This document shows, piece by piece, positions 60,610-64,000 of a stretch of 64,000 bases of DNA (positions within the stretch are counted from its first letter, which is position 1; every line of letters begins with the position of its first letter). A model generated the notes under the pieces. The model saw only the letters and a program-made list of their open reading frames with translations. It did not search any database and was not told the DNA's origin. The position numbers and the translations under genes are program-made. The DNA comes from Acanthochromis polyacanthus (Eukaryota > Chordata > Actinopteri > Pomacentridae): assembly GCF_021347895.1 (NCBI RefSeq), contig NC_067134.1:28472407-28536406 (forward strand), read 5' to 3'.

Positions 60610-63600
60610 AGTAGGGATGTGAGGACCAGACCAAACGTTCTACACCGTTTTCCTTCTTCTCTGAAAAACACCTCATTATTTTCTCAGACGTTGCCGACAT
60701 GTGAGACCCTGAGTGTGTCAGAAGACTGTCGCTGGAAGCCCACGGTGTAAACCGACGGGATCCAGCGAAGCAGTCGGGTCAGAAATCAGCTTTAAAAAAA
60801 CAAAATGTTTGGTGTGTAGGTGTCTTTCAGTGTGTTTGTCAGAGAGACACAGGGATGGAGAGAAACAGAAGAGAGGGAAGTAATTATGGTGGGAGGAATA
60901 ACACTAACCTCTGGCCCTGCGTGGGCTAGCCGCTACGCTGTGTACGGCCGTGTGTTTGTACACTGTGTGTTTGTACGACTGTGTGTTTGTACGACTGTGT
61001 GTTTGTGCAGTTGTGTTTGTACGGTTGTATGAGTGTGGTTGTGTGTGCGTCTAAGTGCGGTAGATTGTGTGACTCTGGAGTGCTCCGACATGCATTACAC
61101 TCCTCTCCATCCACGGCTTTCTGACTAGCTTCCTCCCAAACCCGTCGCTCTGCCCCTGCCTCTCGGTCTCATCTCCTCCTCATCCTCCCACTCGGTGCAC
61201 TCAGCATTGCAATCAGCCCGCCAACACACACACGTGCACACACACACACACACACACGCATAGCCACAGGGAGTGTTGTCAGGATCAGCAGGTTGTGTTG
61301 CTCTGCTATACTCACACTGTACCTGCTACTTAATTTATTCCCTCTTTCTGTTCTGCATGCTAATCTTTATGTTCACATTCTGTATCAGACGCCTGCAGAA
61401 ATCTGACATCCTAGGACTCTTTTTTCTTCTCTGTATGTTGATGTTTGGATAAGTGGAAGCGATGACAGCTGAGATCCATCCGGATAATTCTCCTACCAAA
61501 TCCAGTTTCACGCTCCAAAACCCAACCACTCTGCTAGCCAGGGTCAATTAGCTCCTATCGGTGGCTGGATCCACTGGTGTTAGCGCTAATAGCTAACATT
61601 CATTACTGGAATGGGGCTGATGGGTAAACATCTCACACCGTCAGGAAATAAGAACGGCCTTAACATGTCAGAGCAAAACATGACGCAGTTAGCTGCTTTT
61701 ATTAACCGCAGTAATCACATCTCTCATATTTATGCTACAATAATGCCGAAAATACTAAGAAAAAACACCAGCCGCTTTATTAAAAACACTCATTTTCAAT
61801 TTATCCAGCTGCTGATTTGATCGTTTCTTCATACCTCTTATTAAAGCCATTTATACATTATTTATTTTGCTCTCCCAAGCAACATACTTGTAATTTCTAG
61901 CATGCTGCAAAAAGTTTCCCCAGTTAATTACTGACTTATTCAGCTTGTTTTGTTTGTTTGAATGCTGTAATTACACGTGCAAACGAGGTGTTATCTCAGA
62001 TGCAAATTTTCATCAGTTTCAGACACAGATCTAAACGTTGGACAAAGTCGTGTTCAAATGATTCTTTCATTCTGTTGGCGTTCTACAGCCAGAGGTTGAT
62101 CCCTTTATTTGACTCCATAAATCAGAAAATACTGAGAAAAAATGGTCTTTTTAGGAGTAAAACTTTTCATAAATCAGGCCATGAATCATAAATGAAGAAC
62201 ACCTGTTTTGTAAAAACCTTCAGAATACAGAGAGGAATGAAATGGGGCATTCTGGTTTATGTAAGTTGCTGCTGAAGAGCAGAAAAAATAAGAATTTTCT
62301 AAATGTCAAACATTTCTATTGGAGACTTCTATTAATAAGTCAGAACTCTGCTCTCTGTTCTGCAGGTTTCTGTTGAATGAAAGGTTTTAACAGATATTTA
62401 GCAGCTGACAGAACATCATTTTAGATTTTGTGATGCATTTTTTCGAGGAAACAAATATAAATAAAGACAGTGATCACACAGAATCACACAGATTTGACAG
62501 ATTGTTCTCTGCTTTTTTGGAGGAATTATTCCAAATAATGTGGTTTTTCAGAATCAGAATCAAGAATTTATTCATCCCCGAAGGGAAATTCAGTTGTCAG
62601 GTTCTTATCTGTTTAATTAGTTAATTATAAATTAATTAATTTTGGTTAAACTTCTAGAACTTTCCACTGTAGTAGATGTGTGTAAGGGTTAAAAAATAAA
62701 CAATAATGTAATTTTCTAACTATAATATGATGAAGAAACAGTAAAAGGCAGAACGTACATTTTTAATTTGCTTATGTTTATTGTGAAAATCTGCCACCGT
62801 TGAAACTGCATCAGCTGCTTCCTTCGTAATAATATTTTAATACTAATAAAATCCTGTAACTATGAGGCAAAGGGTGCAGTGATGCCTTGTTTTCTGTTAT
62901 TCCTCAGTCCGAGAATATAGTGGATCAGAAATAGCAGAAAAACTGGAAAAAGCACTAAAACTGAGGAACCAAGCTGCTGCTAAAACCCTTAAACATGCTA
63001 CTTTCTCTCAGATCCTGTTTTTTCTGACGATTCTGGACCAGACGTTCTTTGTGAACCGGTTCAGTGTTCTGCTGACGTCTCCAGGTCTGCAGAACTTTGG
63101 AGTGTTTTTAGTGATTCATTCAGTGTTTGATTAGTCCGACGGCTTTTCTGAAGGCTCCTCCTGGGATTTTTCTGCCACAGAGGAAAACCAGTTCACAATA
63201 TTTCTACTGCAGAGGAAATCTGTCACACAGTCGTGTTCTGCAGCCGTCAGACTCCGAGCTGCTTAAAGAAAACCTTGAATGCACTTGAAAGAAATAATCC
63301 CAGAGTTTCTCAGTCTTTCAGGTATCACAGGAACATTTATTTCACCGACACTGAATGCCATGGAGCTCCACTGTGGTCTAAAGACTGTTAAACCCACCAG
63401 AGATTCACATCCAGTCTGAAACTGTTCTGTGAATCCACGGCATAGAAGATCAGATGAAAGTTTCTTCAAGTGAAGCTAGAAAACCCATCAAAAGCTCTGA
63501 TGAAACTGTCCGTCTTGAAAACCATCTCAGCAAAGAAGGAAGTTCTCCCTCAGCAGCAAGAGGACGAACTTCTTTAGAGTCAGCAGCCTCAGAAGTCACC

Positions 63601-64000
63601 ACATGAGCAGCTCAGACTCGAGCCAACGTCCACGTCTCCATCTCTGAACACTGAACACTACTGAGGATAGAACTGTGAGGACCAAGAAACACAAAGGAAG
63701 AGACTTTTGACCAGCAGAAACCTGGATCTGGTCTGAAGAGTCCAAATGTGAGATTTGTGATCCACAGAGAAGATGAAGAGATGTCTGCAGGTGTGGTTTC
63801 TGCTGCTGTGAAGGTGATACTGCTGGTGATTATTTAGAATTCAAGGCAACACCTAACCAGGATAGGATTACTGAGATGGTTTAAAGAGGAGGAAAAGCAG
63901 CCAATAAGGATATGAGGGAACTGCTTTAGGACGGATGGAGAACCTTCAGGTGATGATCTCATGACGCTGGTTGGAGGATGATGAATGTGCAAAGGAGGAG
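60610..64000. other. Unassigned, possibly dgkz intron or upstream region
   Basis: Contains a short tandem of tgtgtgtttgtacgac (60,950-61,030), a (CA)n run near 61,230-61,256 and, on the minus strand, a LINE tail at 62,548-62,600 (the plus strand reads agaatttattcatccccgaa). No exon of dgkz or any other gene could be supported. Confidence 0.45.

Overview
This window is vertebrate nuclear DNA, almost certainly from a ray-finned (percomorph-type teleost) fish. The evidence is small protein-coding exons with GT-AG splice sites, introns of several kb, abundant (CA)n tracts and minisatellites, and typical fish repeats: tRNA-derived SINEs with GATG tails, L2/Rex-like LINE tails, Tc1-like, hAT-like, Harbinger-like and piggyBac-like pieces. 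There is no bacterial-style gene organisation.

Two genes can be supported, both on the minus strand and head to tail. The 3' part of a diacylglycerol kinase zeta gene (dgkz) occupies about 33.0-55.6 kb. Its exons encode the C-terminal ankyrin repeats and the terminal PDZ ligand ETAV; the catalytic exons were not found here and probably lie beyond 64,000. Downstream, a complete midkine (mdk) coding sequence is spread over four exons at 9724-1761, with a tentative non-coding first exon near 20.6 kb. The spliced midkine has 146 residues, a signal peptide, ten cysteines and a basic tail. The DGKZ-MDK pair is also adjacent and co-oriented in human, so the synteny supports both calls. The a/b teleost ohnologue could not be decided.

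The rest is repeats. Regions: 1-1.76 kb midkine 3' UTR and downstream; 1.8-9.7 kb midkine exons and introns with a 32-bp minisatellite and an antisense LINE; 9.7-20.6 kb putative intron 1 with a 17-bp minisatellite and a TA-flanked CpG-rich element; 20.7-33 kb intergenic, holding a Harbinger-like element, a SINE split by a foldback element, and a LINE split by a small DNA transposon that encodes a two-CxxC zinc-binding protein; 33-55.6 kb dgkz exons with 34-bp and 17-bp minisatellites, the latter 3.2 kb long and about 110 bp from a splice acceptor; 55.6-64 kb mostly unassigned sequence with a 9-bp-TSD foldback element and a repeat carrying CTCF-like motifs.

Midkine is a secreted heparin-binding growth factor and DGKZ an intracellular lipid kinase. 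Nothing in the sequence shows a joint pathway; their adjacency is inherited gene order. No convincing wholly new system was found. The best candidates for follow-up are the nested zinc-finger transposon (25,092-25,879) and the repeat arrays abutting dgkz splice sites.
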